Assembly: GCA_041890495.1 (NCBI GenBank)
Contig: CP169086.1
Location: forward strand, 930,001-994,000
Length of the DNA stretch: 64,000 nucleotides
Source: Escherichia boydii
Lineage (GTDB): Bacteria; Pseudomonadota; Gammaproteobacteria; Enterobacterales; Enterobacteriaceae
Direction of reading: 5' to 3'
Below are positions 25,879 to 35,402 of this stretch, piece by piece. The notes beneath the pieces were generated by a model. That model worked only from the letters and a program-made list of their open reading frames with translations, made no database searches and was not told the origin of the DNA. The position numbers and the translations under genes are program-made. Each line of letters begins with the position of its first letter. Position 1 is the first letter of the stretch.

Positions 25879-26721
25879 TTAAAGAATAATCGTTCGATTA
25901 CCGTAAACAAAGACGCGCTGTGCCAGTACTTTGTATAGTGCACGACTTAAGACGTTTTTCTCGACGTCACGACCTGCGCGCATCATATCTTCAGCTGTGT
26001 AGGTATGATCGACATGAATAACGTCCTGCATGATGATTGGGCCTTCGTCCAGATTGTCATTCACATAGTGAGCGGTTGCGCCAATAATCTTCACACCACG
26101 TTCATAGGCCTGGTGATAAGGACGTGCGCCAATAAACGCTGGCAGGAATGAATGGTGAATATTGATGATCTTATTCGGGAAGCGTGCCACAAATTCCGGC
26201 GTTAATACCCGCATATACTTCGCCAGCACCACGTAGTCAGGTTGATAAGCATCAATGGCATCCGCCATCTTTTGATCGTGCTCGTTGCGGGTTAACCCTT
26301 CATGGCTTACCAGCTCAAACGGAATATCAAAACGCTCAACCAGAGAACGTAAAGTATCGTGGTTACCAATAACTGCCGCGATTTCGACATCCAGGCCGCC
26401 GTAATTGGCTTTCATCAACAAATCGCCAAGGCAATGCGCTTCTTTAGTGACCAGAATCACTATCCGGCGACGACCGGCAGGATTCAGCTCACGCACGGAG
26501 CCTTCTGGCAATGCGCTATCGAGATCCGCCAGCAGGGTGGAATCATTAAAAATCCCTTCTAGTTCCGTGCGCATAAAAAAGCGCCCGGTACGGTGATCAA
26601 CAAATTCATTGTTCTGTACGATATTTAACTCGTGCTTGTAGCAAATATTGGTAATACGTGCGATCAGACCTTTTTGGTCCGGACAAATAGTACGCAGAAC
26701 TTTACGTTGGAGTGAATGCAT
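25879..26721 (-). CDS. purU: formyltetrahydrofolate deformylase
   Basis: Hydrolyses 10-formyl-THF to formate and THF, supplying formate for PurT and balancing the one-carbon pool. The 280 residues comprise an N-terminal ACT domain (about 8-85) and a formyltransferase-like C-terminal domain with the catalytic segment NIHHSFLPAFIGARPY. The family Asn-His-Asp catalytic set is covered by NIHHS and by DEGPIIMQD. The length and residues match K-12. It lies downstream of and opposite to nothing within 50 bases; ychJ follows upstream in the same direction. Confidence 0.97.
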   Translation of the reverse strand: MHSLQRKVLRTICPDQKGLIARITNICYKHELNIVQNNEFVDHRTGRFFMRTELEGIFNDSTLLADLDSALPEGSVRELNPAGRRRIVILVTKEAHCLGDLLMKANYGGLDVEIAAVIGNHDTLRSLVERFDIPFELVSHEGLTRNEHDQKMADAIDAYQPDYVVLAKYMRVLTPEFVARFPNKIINIHHSFLPAFIGARPYHQAYERGVKIIGATAHYVNDNLDEGPIIMQDVIHVDHTYTAEDMMRAGRDVEKNVLSRALYKVLAQRVFVYGNRTIIL

Positions 26722-26770
26722 TGCTGGAAAAACCTTGTTGAGAGTGTTTGCTAAACCGTACCGTCAACCA

Positions 26771-27229
26771 TTATTGGCCGCAGCACTTTTTAAATTTTTT
26801 ACCTGAACCACAAGGGCAGGGATCGTTGCGACCAAACTGCGGACGTGTACCGTCAATATAGTACCATTGACCGTTTTCTTTCAAAAATCGCGAACGCTCG
26901 ATAATGGCACCAGGTTTATTATTCTCGGTAAAACGGGCAACAAAGCTGACGTAACTTTCATCAATATGGCTGCCTGGAGAGGATTCATAGACGGTGAGGC
27001 CGAGCCACTGCGTATTCGCAAACCCGGCTTCGATGTCCTGTTTGAAATCGGCCGCGCGGCAGGATGGATGCCAGGTTTTAATCAGGTAGTCTGCGTCTTT
27101 GATCACAAAAGCAGTGTACCGTGAACGCATAAGGTGTGACGGGTCTGGTGCAACCTGATCGCCAGACAGATATCGCTGGCAACATAGGCTATACTCCAGA
27201 GCGCTACCACAAGGGCAGAGTTGAGACAC
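26771..27229 (-). CDS. ychJ: UPF0225 family SEC-C motif protein YchJ
   Basis: 152-residue protein with zinc-binding SEC-C type motifs at both ends: CPCGSALEYSLCC (residues 4-16) and CPCGSGKKFKKCC (residues about 138-150), flanking an NTF2-like middle. Its role is unknown. I start at GTG 27229 (GTG-Ser-Gln-Leu-Cys), which gives the family length; the open frame extends 17 codons upstream without support. The N-terminal two thirds diverge from K-12 whereas the last 45 residues are shared, placing a sequence-type switch near here. Confidence 0.9.
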   Translation of the reverse strand: MSQLCPCGSALEYSLCCQRYLSGDQVAPDPSHLMRSRYTAFVIKDADYLIKTWHPSCRAADFKQDIEAGFANTQWLGLTVYESSPGSHIDESYVSFVARFTENNKPGAIIERSRFLKENGQWYYIDGTRPQFGRNDPCPCGSGKKFKKCCGQ

Positions 27230-27343
27230 GATTCTCTTCCTGGAACAAAATATAAAGGCGTAAAACGCTTCGGGTAGCACTATGTTAACTGAGGCGTTGC
27301 GTTGACGCTATGTCAGGAATCCAGGGGAAGTAAAACAGGACTA

Positions 27344-28246
27344 ATGAGAAAAGTTAAAATTGGGCTGGCGCTGGGTTCAGGTGCCGCCCGGGGATGGTCG
27401 CACATCGGCGTGATTAATGCCCTAAATCAGATGGGAATTACTGTCGATATTGTTGCAGGGTGTTCAATCGGATCGCTTGTCGGCTCGGCTTACGCGTGCG
27501 GGAAGCTTCCGGAACTCGAGACGTGGGTGCGCTCCTTTAGCTACTGGGACGTGCTGCGTCTGATGGACCTCTCATGGCAGCGTGGTGGGCTGTTGCGCGG
27601 CGAACGCGTCTTTAACCAGTTCCGCCAGGTTATGCCTCTCGAAGACTTCACTGATTGTCAGATGCCTTTCGGCGCCGTCGCGACGAACCTCAGCACAGGA
27701 CGCGAACTCTGGCTCACCGAAGGCGATCTCCATCTTGCCGTGCGCGCCTCCTGCAGCATGCCGGGGCTCATGGCGCCTGTCCCACACAACGGCTACTGGC
27801 TTGTCGATGGTGGCGTCGTTAACCCGGTACCCATCTCTCTGACGCGCGCAATGGGGGCGGACATCGTGATTGCCGTCGACCTGCAGCACGATGCCCACCT
27901 GATGCAGCAGGATCTCATGCCGGTCAATCTCCAGAGCGAAGATGCTGAGGGCGAGAAACTGGCCTGGCATGAACGCCTGCGCGGAAGAATAGGGCGTATG
28001 GCCGCGCGTCGTTCGGTTGCCGCGCCGACGGCGATGGAAATCATGACCACCTCAATTCAGGTACTCGAGAATCGCCTTAAACGTAACCGTATGGCAGGCG
28101 ACCCTCCGGATATTCTTATTCAGCCGTACTGTCCGCAAATCTCTACCCTTGATTTCCATCGGGCTGAGGCCGCCATCGCAGCGGGCTCGTTAGCCGTCGA
28201 AAAGAAAATGGACGAATTGTTGCCTTTTGTGCAGACCGCACGTTAA
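27344..28246 (+). CDS. rssA: patatin-like phospholipase family protein RssA
   Basis: 300-residue protein with the patatin fold: oxyanion loop GSGAARGWSHIG (residues 10-21), nucleophile elbow GCSIGSLVG and the Asp-Gly of the dyad in WLVDGGVVNP. Physiological lipid substrates are unknown; the gene is co-transcribed with rssB in E. coli. The start is ATG 27344 (MRKVKIGLA); an in-frame TTG at 27302 is rejected. It is clearly diverged from K-12 RssA (about three quarters of residues by eye). Confidence 0.93.
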   Translation: MRKVKIGLALGSGAARGWSHIGVINALNQMGITVDIVAGCSIGSLVGSAYACGKLPELETWVRSFSYWDVLRLMDLSWQRGGLLRGERVFNQFRQVMPLEDFTDCQMPFGAVATNLSTGRELWLTEGDLHLAVRASCSMPGLMAPVPHNGYWLVDGGVVNPVPISLTRAMGADIVIAVDLQHDAHLMQQDLMPVNLQSEDAEGEKLAWHERLRGRIGRMAARRSVAAPTAMEIMTTSIQVLENRLKRNRMAGDPPDILIQPYCPQISTLDFHRAEAAIAAGSLAVEKKMDELLPFVQTAR

Positions 28247-28337
28247 GCACCTTTTTTTGACTACTTCAGCAAAATCTGACAGGCGATAGTGCCGATCGCA
28301 TGCCACTATTTAGTTACTGTCAGCCAGGGGAGGAACC

Positions 28338-29351
28338 ATGACGCAGCCATTGGCCGGAAAACACATTTTGATTGTTGAAGACGAGCCCGTTTTCCGATCG
28401 CTACTGGATTCGTGGTTATCCTCGCTGGGCGCAATGACGTCACTGGCTGAAGATGGCATCGACGCCCTGGAAAAAATGAACAGCATTACGCCCGATTTGA
28501 TGATTTGCGACATTGCGATGCCGCGCATGAATGGGCTGAAGCTGGTTGAACATCTGCGTAACGAAGGCAATCAGACGCCGATTCTGGTGATCTCTGCCAC
28601 CGAGAACATGGCGGATATCGCAAAAGCATTACGTCTTGGGGTACAGGATATTCTGCTTAAGCCGGTCAAGGATTTGCATCGGCTGCGAGAAACGGTGTTA
28701 GCGTGCCTTTATCCGAATATGTTTAATTCCCGGGTAGAGGAAGAGGAGCGTCTTTTCCAGGACTGGGACGCTCTGGTGAGCGATCCGCCTGCCGCGGCGA
28801 AGCTATTGCAAGAACTCCAGCCGCCCGTTCAGCAAACTATTTCACACTGTCGCGTAAATTATCGACAGCTGGTGGCCGCTGACCAGCCAGGACTGGTGCT
28901 GGATATTGCGCCACTGTCAGATTCCGACCTTGCGTTTTATTCTCTGGATGTCACCCGGGCGGGGGATAACGGTGTATTAGCGGCGTTACTTCTTCGTGCG
29001 CTATTTAATGGTTTGTTGCAGGAACAGTTATCCCATCAGGGACAACGGTTGCCGGAGTTAGGCAGTTTACTCAAACAGGTAAACCAGCTTTTTCGTCAGG
29101 CCAATCTGCCTGGACAGTTCCCGCTGTTGGTCGGCTATTACCATAGCGGTTTAAAAAATCTGATCCTCGTTTCAGCTGGTCTCAATGCATCACTGAATAC
29201 CGGTGAACATCATATTCAGGTGAGTAACGGCGTGCCGCTTGGGACGTTGGGAACGGCGTATCTTAATCAAATTAGCCACCGCTGTTCCTCCTGGCAGTGC
29301 CAAATTTGGGGCGCCGGAGGACGGCTACGCTTAATGTTGTCCACGGAATAA
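28338..29351 (+). CDS. rssB: sigma-S adaptor/response regulator RssB
   Basis: 337-residue adaptor that delivers RpoS to ClpXP for degradation. The receiver domain (1-125) has the acidic pocket VEDE and phospho-acceptor Asp58 in DLMICDIAMPRMNG; a PP2C-like degenerate phosphatase domain follows from about residue 160. The gene lies downstream of rssA, with a short gap (91 bases) that may hold an own promoter. It is diverged from K-12 throughout, as far as memory allows. The following gene galU is K-12 like, so the sequence type changes between 29.35 and 29.55 kb. Confidence 0.94.
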   Translation: MTQPLAGKHILIVEDEPVFRSLLDSWLSSLGAMTSLAEDGIDALEKMNSITPDLMICDIAMPRMNGLKLVEHLRNEGNQTPILVISATENMADIAKALRLGVQDILLKPVKDLHRLRETVLACLYPNMFNSRVEEEERLFQDWDALVSDPPAAAKLLQELQPPVQQTISHCRVNYRQLVAADQPGLVLDIAPLSDSDLAFYSLDVTRAGDNGVLAALLLRALFNGLLQEQLSHQGQRLPELGSLLKQVNQLFRQANLPGQFPLLVGYYHSGLKNLILVSAGLNASLNTGEHHIQVSNGVPLGTLGTAYLNQISHRCSSWQCQIWGAGGRLRLMLSTE

Positions 29352-29551
29352 GCAATTGGATCGTAATTTTAAGATTGCTTTACCTGTGTTTTGCGGGGAG
29401 TGCTACTATCGCTGCCCAGTTTCATGCGTATTTATCCTAATTGATCGGCAACGCGTTCTTTTCAGACCCGAACTGCGGGGCGAGGCTGATATACTCAACG
29501 CGTTATTTATTGCATAAAAGTTCAAAACACGAACAGTCCAGGAGAATTTAA

Positions 29552-30460
29552 ATGGCTGCCATTAATACGAAAGTCAAAAAAGCCGTTATCCCCGTTGCGG
29601 GATTAGGAACCAGGATGTTGCCGGCGACGAAAGCCATCCCGAAAGAGATGCTGCCACTTGTCGATAAGCCATTAATTCAATACGTCGTGAATGAATGTAT
29701 TGCGGCTGGCATTACTGAAATTGTGCTGGTTACACACTCATCTAAAAACTCTATTGAAAACCACTTTGATACCAGTTTTGAACTGGAAGCAATGCTGGAA
29801 AAACGTGTAAAACGTCAACTGCTTGATGAAGTGCAGTCTATTTGTCCGCCGCACGTGACTATTATGCAAGTTCGTCAGGGGCTGGCGAAAGGTCTGGGAC
29901 ACGCGGTATTGTGTGCTCACCCGGTAGTGGGTGATGAACCTGTGGCTGTTATTTTGCCTGACGTTATTCTGGATGAATATGAATCCGATTTGTCACAGGA
30001 TAACCTGGCAGAGATGATCCGCCGCTTTGATGAAACGGGTCATAGCCAGATCATGGTTGAACCGGTTGCTGATGTGACCGCATATGGCGTTGTGGATTGC
30101 AAAGGCGTTGAATTAGCGCCGGGTGAAAGCGTACCGATGGTTGGCGTGGTTGAAAAACCAAAAGCGGATGTTGCGCCGTCTAATCTCGCTATTGTGGGTC
30201 GTTACGTACTTAGTGCGGATATTTGGCCGTTGCTGGCAAAAACCCCTCCGGGAGCTGGTGATGAAATTCAGCTCACCGACGCAATTGATATGCTAATCGA
30301 AAAAGAAACGGTTGAAGCCTATCATATGAAAGGGAAGAGCCATGACTGCGGTAATAAATTAGGTTACATGCAGGCCTTCGTTGAATACGGTATTCGTCAT
30401 AACACCCTTGGCACGGAATTTAAAGCCTGGCTTGAAGAAGAGATGGGCATTAAGAAGTAA
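29552..30460 (+). CDS. galU: UTP-glucose-1-phosphate uridylyltransferase
   Basis: Makes UDP-glucose for lipopolysaccharide core, trehalose, galactose metabolism and osmoregulated glucans. The 302 residues include the nucleotidyl-transferase signature [22 protein letters not shown] (split here as [12 protein letters not shown] then [10 protein letters not shown]) and the sugar-binding VEKPKAD segment. The start follows CAGGAGAATTTA. It matches K-12 from memory, residue for residue. It is convergent with hns. Confidence 0.98.
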
Positions 30461-30484
30461 CATCCGTATCGGTGTTATCCACGA

Positions 30485-30515
30485 AACGGCGTTGAGCAAT
30501 CGACGCCGTTTTTTT
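30485..30515 (+). terminator. galU terminator
   Basis: Arms AACGGCGT/ACGCCGTT with a ten-base loop, followed by a run of T, 25 bases after the galU stop. Confidence 0.88.
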
Positions 30516-30553
30516 ATAGCTTATTCTTATTAAATTGTCTTAAACCAGACAAT

Positions 30554-30580
30554 AAAAAATCCCGCCGATGGCGGGATTTT
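30554..30580 (-). terminator. hns terminator
   Basis: AATCCCGC-CGATG-GCGGGATT inside A- and T-runs, 24 bases past the hns stop; it works on the minus strand and possibly both. Confidence 0.88.
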
Positions 30581-30603
30581 AAGCAAGTGCAATCTACAAA
30601 AGA

Positions 30604-31017
30604 TTATTGCTTGATCAGGAAATCGTCGAGGGATTTACCTTGCTCATCCATTGCTTTTTTGATTACAGCTGGAGTACGGCCCTGGCCAGTCCAGGTTTTA
30701 GTTTCGCCGTTTTCGTCAACGTAGCTATATTTTGCCGGACGCTGAGCACGTTTAGCTTTGGTGCCAGATTTAACGGCAGCAAGGCTATTCAGCAGTTCGT
30801 TCGGGTCAATACCGTCAGCGATCAGCATTTCGCGATATTGCTGCAGTTTACGAGTGCGCTCTTCAACTTCAGCAGCAGCCGCGCTTTCTTCTTCGCGACG
30901 TTCGTTAACAACAACTTCTAATTTTTCCAGCATTTCTTCCAGCGTTTCAAGTGTACATTCTCTTGCCTGCGCACGAAGAGTACGGATGTTGTTCAGAATT
31001 TTAAGTGCTTCGCTCAT
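30604..31017 (-). CDS. hns: nucleoid-associated silencer H-NS
   Basis: 137-residue xenogeneic silencer that binds AT-rich DNA and forms bridging filaments. The N-terminal dimerisation coiled coil is residues 1-64, the linker about 65-90, and the C-terminal DNA-binding domain carries the AT-hook-like loop TWTGQGRTP (residues about 109-117). The sequence equals K-12 H-NS from memory. Followed (minus strand) by a strong terminator; its promoter lies in the long upstream gap. Confidence 0.98.
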
Positions 31018-31564
31018 TGTAGTAATCTCAAACTTATATTGGGGTGGTTTGTTGAGGTAATAATAGAGCCTTAAATTCAGTTGTGCAATAGCCAGGAATG
31101 TAAGGAATTCAAAAAATACTAAATAATGCCGCTATTATTAATTACGCTAACTTAAATTCCAGCATCCTACTGTCTCGGTTGTTATCACCGGAACCTGCTT
31201 AACCCGGTCGAATGCGTCTTTTTTTTGTGACATTTCCCGCAGGAATTATAGTTGCGGCGGAGAAATATCAGCCTTTTGTATTAGTTCTCACCCCTGGTGT
31301 TAAGCCTGAAATAGTTAATAAATAGTGAATTTTAAAGGGCCGGGATTCCACTATAAAAAGAAGTGTTATGTTTGGCTTAACTTATAACATATTGGCGGGG
31401 CTGAATGGGTTTACTTCATGTTTTAACGGGTTATTTTCATAAACAGAAGGGACTGAATGCGGCACAGAACCGCATCCTCTGTGCGCTGCATCGCTGATGA
31501 CCAGACAAAATATGGTACAATGACTCATCGGGAATATTACACATTGATTAGGGTTTTACGGCCA
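31018..31564. promoter_or_regulatory. hns-tdk divergent intergenic region, 547 bases
   Basis: AT-rich gap holding the promoters of both divergent genes. No ORF with a ribosome site is supported; an in-frame extension of tdk from 31457 lacks one. The type of sequence changes within this gap, since hns is K-12 like while tdk is diverged. I cannot place individual protein sites with confidence. Confidence 0.6.
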
Positions 31565-32179
31565 ATGGCACAACTTTATTTCTACTATTCGGCAATGAAT
31601 GCCGGGAAATCCACCGCGTTGCTGCAATCTTCGTACAATTACCAGGAACGCGGGATGCGTACCGTTGTTTACACGGCTGAAATTGACGATCGCTTTGGCG
31701 CAGGGAAGGTGAGCTCCAGAATAGGGCTCTCGTCGCCTGCCAGGCTGTATAACCCGAAAACCGATCTGTTTGAAGACATTCGTGCAGAACATGCGGCACA
31801 GCCCATTCACTGTGTTCTGGTCGATGAGAGCCAGTTTCTGACGCGTGAACAGGTCCATGCCCTGTCAGAGGTAGTCGATGAGCTTGATATTCCCGTGCTC
31901 TGTTACGGCCTGCGTACGGATTTCCGCGGGGAGCTTTTTGAAGGGAGCCAATATTTGCTCGCCTGGTCGGATAAACTTGTCGAACTGAAAACGATCTGCT
32001 TCTGCGGTCGTAAAGCCAGCATGGTACTTCGTCTCGACCAGGCCGGGAAACCTTATGCAGATGGCGAGCAGGTGGTGATAGGCGGCAATGAACGCTATGT
32101 TTCGGTCTGCCGTAAGCATTATAAAGAAGCGCTGTCTGTAGGCTCGCTGACGGCGATTCAGCACGACAATAGAAAATAA
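31565..32179 (+). CDS. tdk: thymidine kinase
   Basis: Phosphorylates thymidine and deoxyuridine with ATP (type II thymidine kinase). The 204 residues include the P-loop in SAMNAGKSTALL (residues about 8-19), the DESQFLT Walker B region and the structural zinc cysteines (KTICFCGRKAS and VCRKHY). The ATG at 31565 gives MAQLYFYYSAM, the family start. Compared with K-12 it differs in residues 59-80 and at the C terminus (SVGSLTAIQHDNRK). The insertion-sequence remnant that K-12 carries between tdk and adhE is absent. Confidence 0.95.
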   Translation: MAQLYFYYSAMNAGKSTALLQSSYNYQERGMRTVVYTAEIDDRFGAGKVSSRIGLSSPARLYNPKTDLFEDIRAEHAAQPIHCVLVDESQFLTREQVHALSEVVDELDIPVLCYGLRTDFRGELFEGSQYLLAWSDKLVELKTICFCGRKASMVLRLDQAGKPYADGEQVVIGGNERYVSVCRKHYKEALSVGSLTAIQHDNRK

Positions 32180-32205
32180 CCTCAGTCTTATTTTTCAGAC
32201 ATAAA

Positions 32206-32230
32206 AAAACCCGCCATTAAGGCGGGTTTT
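32206..32230. terminator. bidirectional terminator between tdk and adhE
   Basis: AAACCCGCC-ATTAA-GGCGGGTTT with A- and T-runs on the two sides, between the two convergent stops. Confidence 0.9.
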
Positions 32231-32247
32231 TCATCTGCTGCTGTCAA

Positions 32248-34926
32248 TTAAGCGGTTTTCTTCGCTTTCTTGTCAGCTTTGATGACAGGGGCTTCTGTTT
32301 TCACAGCGGCAACGTCACCTTCTTCATAATCACGACCGTAGTAGGTATCCAGCAGAATCTGTTTCAGCTCGGAGATCAGCGGGTAACGCGGGTTAGCGCC
32401 GGTGCACTGGTCATCGAATGCATCTTCAGACAGTTTATCCACGTTCGCCAGGAAGTCTGCTTCCTGAACGCCAGCTTCACGGATAGATTTCGGAATACCC
32501 AGTTCAGCTTTCAGCGTTTCCAGCCATGCCAGCAGTTTCTCGATCTTAGCAGCAGTACGGTCGCCCGGTGCGCTCAGACCCAAGTGGTCGGCAATTTCAG
32601 CATAACGACGGCGAGCCTGCGGACGGTCATACTGGCTGAATGCAGTCTGCTTGGTCGGGTTGTCGTTCGCATTGTAGCGAATAACGTTACAAATCAGCAG
32701 GGCGTTTGCCAGACCGTGCGGAATATGGAACTGGGAACCCAGTTTGTGCGCCATTGAGTGACATACACCCAGGAAGGCGTTCGCAAACGCGATACCCGCG
32801 ATAGTCGCTGCACTGTGAACACGTTCACGCGCTACCGGATTTTTAGACCCTTCGTGGTAGGACGCTGGCAGATATTCTTTCAGCAGTTTCAGTGCCTGCA
32901 GAGCCTGACCATCAGAGAACTCAGATGCCAGTACAGAAACATAAGCTTCCATGGCGTGAGTTACTGCGTCCAGACCACCGAAAGCACACAGGGACTTCGG
33001 CATGTCCATAACCAGGTTGGCGTCGACAATCGCCATATCCGGAGTCAGCGCATAGTCTGCCAGCGGATATTTCTGACCAGTAGCGTCGTCAGTTACAACC
33101 GCAAACGGAGTGACTTCAGAACCTGTACCAGAAGTGGTGGTGACAGCGATCATTTTCGCTTTCACGCCCATTTTCGGGAACTTGTAGATACGTTTACGGA
33201 TATCCATAAAGCGCAGCGCCAGCTCTTCGAAGTGAGTTTCCGGATGTTCGTACATAACCCACATGATCTTCGCGGCGTCCATCGGGGAACCACCACCCAG
33301 CGCGATAATCACGTCTGGTTTGAAGGAGTTTGCCAGTTCTGCACCTTTACGAACGATGCTCAGGGTCGGGTCCGCTTCTACTTCGAAGAAGACTTCAGTT
33401 TCAACGCCTGCTGCTTTCAGTACGGAAGTGATCTGATCAGCATAACCATTGTTGAACAGGAAGCGGTCAGTCACGATGAGCGCACGTTTGTGGCCATCAG
33501 TAATCACTTCATCCAGCGCGATTGGCAGGGAGCCACGGCGGAAGTAGATAGATTTCGGAAGTTTGTGCCACAACATGTTTTCAGCTCGCTTAGCAACGGT
33601 TTTCTTGTTGATCAGGTGTTTCGGACCAACGTTTTCAGAGATGGAGTTACCACCCCAAGAACCACAACCCAGAGTCAGGGAAGGTGCGAGTTTGAAGTTA
33701 TACAGGTCACCGATACCACCCTGAGACGCTGGGGTGTTAATCAGGATACGCGCCGTTTTCATTTTCTGACCGAAGTAAGAAACGCGAGCCGGTTGGTTAT
33801 CCTGGTCAGTGTACAGGCAAGAGGTATGACCGATACCGCCCATAGCAACCAGTTTCTCTGCTTTTTCTACCGCGTCTTCGAAATCTTTAGCGCGGTACAT
33901 TGCCAGAGTCGGGGACAGTTTTTCATGTGCGAACGGTTCGCTTTCATCAACAACGGTCACTTCACCGATCAGAATCTTGGTGTTTTCTGGTACAGAGAAG
34001 CCTGCCAGTTCAGCAATTTTATAGGCTGGCTGACCAACGATAGCCGCGTTCAGCGCACCGTTTTTCAGGATAACATCCTGAACAGCTTTCAGCTCTTTAC
34101 CCTGCAACAGATAGCCGCCGTGGGTTGCAAAACGTTCACGTACAGCGTCATAAACAGAGTCAACAACAACAACAGACTGTTCAGAAGCACAGATTACGCC
34201 GTTGTCGAAGGTTTTGGACATCAGTACAGATGCAACTGCACGTTTGATATCAGCAGTTTCATCGATAACAACTGGAGTGTTGCCCGCGCCTACACCGATA
34301 GCTGGTTTACCGGAGCTGTATGCGGCTTTAACCATGCCCGGACCACCAGTCGCGAGGATCAGGTTGATGTCTGGGTGGTGCATCAGTGCGTTAGACAGTT
34401 CAACAGAAGGTTGATCGATCCAGCCGATCAGATCTTTCGGAGCACCGGCAGCGATAGCAGCCTGCAGAACGATATCAGCCGCTTTGTTGGTGGCATCTTT
34501 TGCACGCGGGTGCGGGGAGAAGATAATGGCGTTACGGGTCTTCAGACTGATCAGCGATTTGAAGATAGCAGTTGAAGTCGGGTTAGTGGTCGGAACGATA
34601 CCGCAAATAATACCGATTGGTTCAGCGATAGTGATGGTACCAAAAGTGTCGTCTTCAGACAGAACACCACAGGTTTTTTCATCTTTATAGGCGTTGTAGA
34701 TATATTCAGAAGCAAAGTGGTTTTTGATCACTTTATCTTCGACGATACCCATGCCGGATTCGGCAACGGCCATTTTCGCGAGTGGGATTCGAGCATCTGC
34801 AGCAGCCAGAGCGGCGGCGCGGAAGATTTTGTCTACTTGCTCTTGAGTGAAACTGGCATATTCACGCTGGGCTTTTTTTACACGCTCTACGAGTGCGTTA
34901 AGTTCAGCGACATTAGTAACAGCCAT
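32248..34926 (-). CDS. adhE: bifunctional acetaldehyde-CoA/alcohol dehydrogenase
   Basis: 892-residue fermentative enzyme reducing acetyl-CoA to acetaldehyde and then ethanol; it forms spirosomes. The N-terminal aldehyde dehydrogenase half (1-440) has the catalytic Cys in NGVICASEQ. The C-terminal iron alcohol dehydrogenase half (450-870) has GGGSPMDAAK and the metal-binding Asp/His set including DAVTHAMEAY, GVCHSMAHKLGSQFHIPHG. Residues 1-868 equal K-12 by memory, but the last 24 (YEEGDVAAVKTEAPVIKADK, KAKKTA) do not, so the sequence type changes near 32.33 kb inside the gene. The start follows AGGAGAGC-like sequence. Confidence 0.97.
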   Translation of the reverse strand: MAVTNVAELNALVERVKKAQREYASFTQEQVDKIFRAAALAAADARIPLAKMAVAESGMGIVEDKVIKNHFASEYIYNAYKDEKTCGVLSEDDTFGTITIAEPIGIICGIVPTTNPTSTAIFKSLISLKTRNAIIFSPHPRAKDATNKAADIVLQAAIAAGAPKDLIGWIDQPSVELSNALMHHPDINLILATGGPGMVKAAYSSGKPAIGVGAGNTPVVIDETADIKRAVASVLMSKTFDNGVICASEQSVVVVDSVYDAVRERFATHGGYLLQGKELKAVQDVILKNGALNAAIVGQPAYKIAELAGFSVPENTKILIGEVTVVDESEPFAHEKLSPTLAMYRAKDFEDAVEKAEKLVAMGGIGHTSCLYTDQDNQPARVSYFGQKMKTARILINTPASQGGIGDLYNFKLAPSLTLGCGSWGGNSISENVGPKHLINKKTVAKRAENMLWHKLPKSIYFRRGSLPIALDEVITDGHKRALIVTDRFLFNNGYADQITSVLKAAGVETEVFFEVEADPTLSIVRKGAELANSFKPDVIIALGGGSPMDAAKIMWVMYEHPETHFEELALRFMDIRKRIYKFPKMGVKAKMIAVTTTSGTGSEVTPFAVVTDDATGQKYPLADYALTPDMAIVDANLVMDMPKSLCAFGGLDAVTHAMEAYVSVLASEFSDGQALQALKLLKEYLPASYHEGSKNPVARERVHSAATIAGIAFANAFLGVCHSMAHKLGSQFHIPHGLANALLICNVIRYNANDNPTKQTAFSQYDRPQARRRYAEIADHLGLSAPGDRTAAKIEKLLAWLETLKAELGIPKSIREAGVQEADFLANVDKLSEDAFDDQCTGANPRYPLISELKQILLDTYYGRDYEEGDVAAVKTEAPVIKADKKAKKTA

Positions 34927-35402
34927 AATGCTCTCCTGATAATGTTAAACTTTTTTAGTAAATCATCTGCTCGAATACGAGAGTATAGTCAGTGCGGTGA
35001 TGATTTGCTTAACCTATGAAAATCAAAAGCTTACTCGCGCTCACACTCACTGTGATTTACTAAAAGAGTTTAAACATTAGAGTTATTATCTCTAATGCGT
35101 CACTTCCAGGTGGCGTAAGCAAGATTACTCACTTCTGGGTACTGATTACGTGATCCAAATCAAATTTTTGCAAAGCTGACACCTTTCAGCATCGCTTTTC
35201 GCCATTATAGCTAACAGTTAATAAATTGTAGTATGATTTGGTGGCTACATTAGCATGTTTTGCACAACTAGATAACAATAACGAATGATAGCAATTTTAA
35301 GTAGTTAGGAGGTGAAAAATGCTGTCAAAAGGCGTATTGTCAGCGCGTCTTTTCAACCTTATTTATGGCTAACATTATCCGGCTTTTGCTTCGGAGCTAA
35401 CC
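34927..35402. promoter_or_regulatory. adhE-ychE divergent region, 476 bases
   Basis: Long AT-rich gap expected to hold the adhE promoters and regulator sites (Cra, Fis, NarL, RpoS control are known for E. coli). I find no supported ORF. The ychE Shine-Dalgarno is CGGAG, seven bases before its GTG. The sequence reads as E. coli type throughout. Confidence 0.55.

Noticed and set aside
30485..30600. Small RNA between galU and hns
   Set aside because: The two hairpins are ordinary terminators of the convergent genes; no promoter is seen.
32758..34575. 605-codon open frame opposite adhE
   Set aside because: Antisense shadow of a strongly codon-biased gene; composition is unlike a protein and no start signal is seen.
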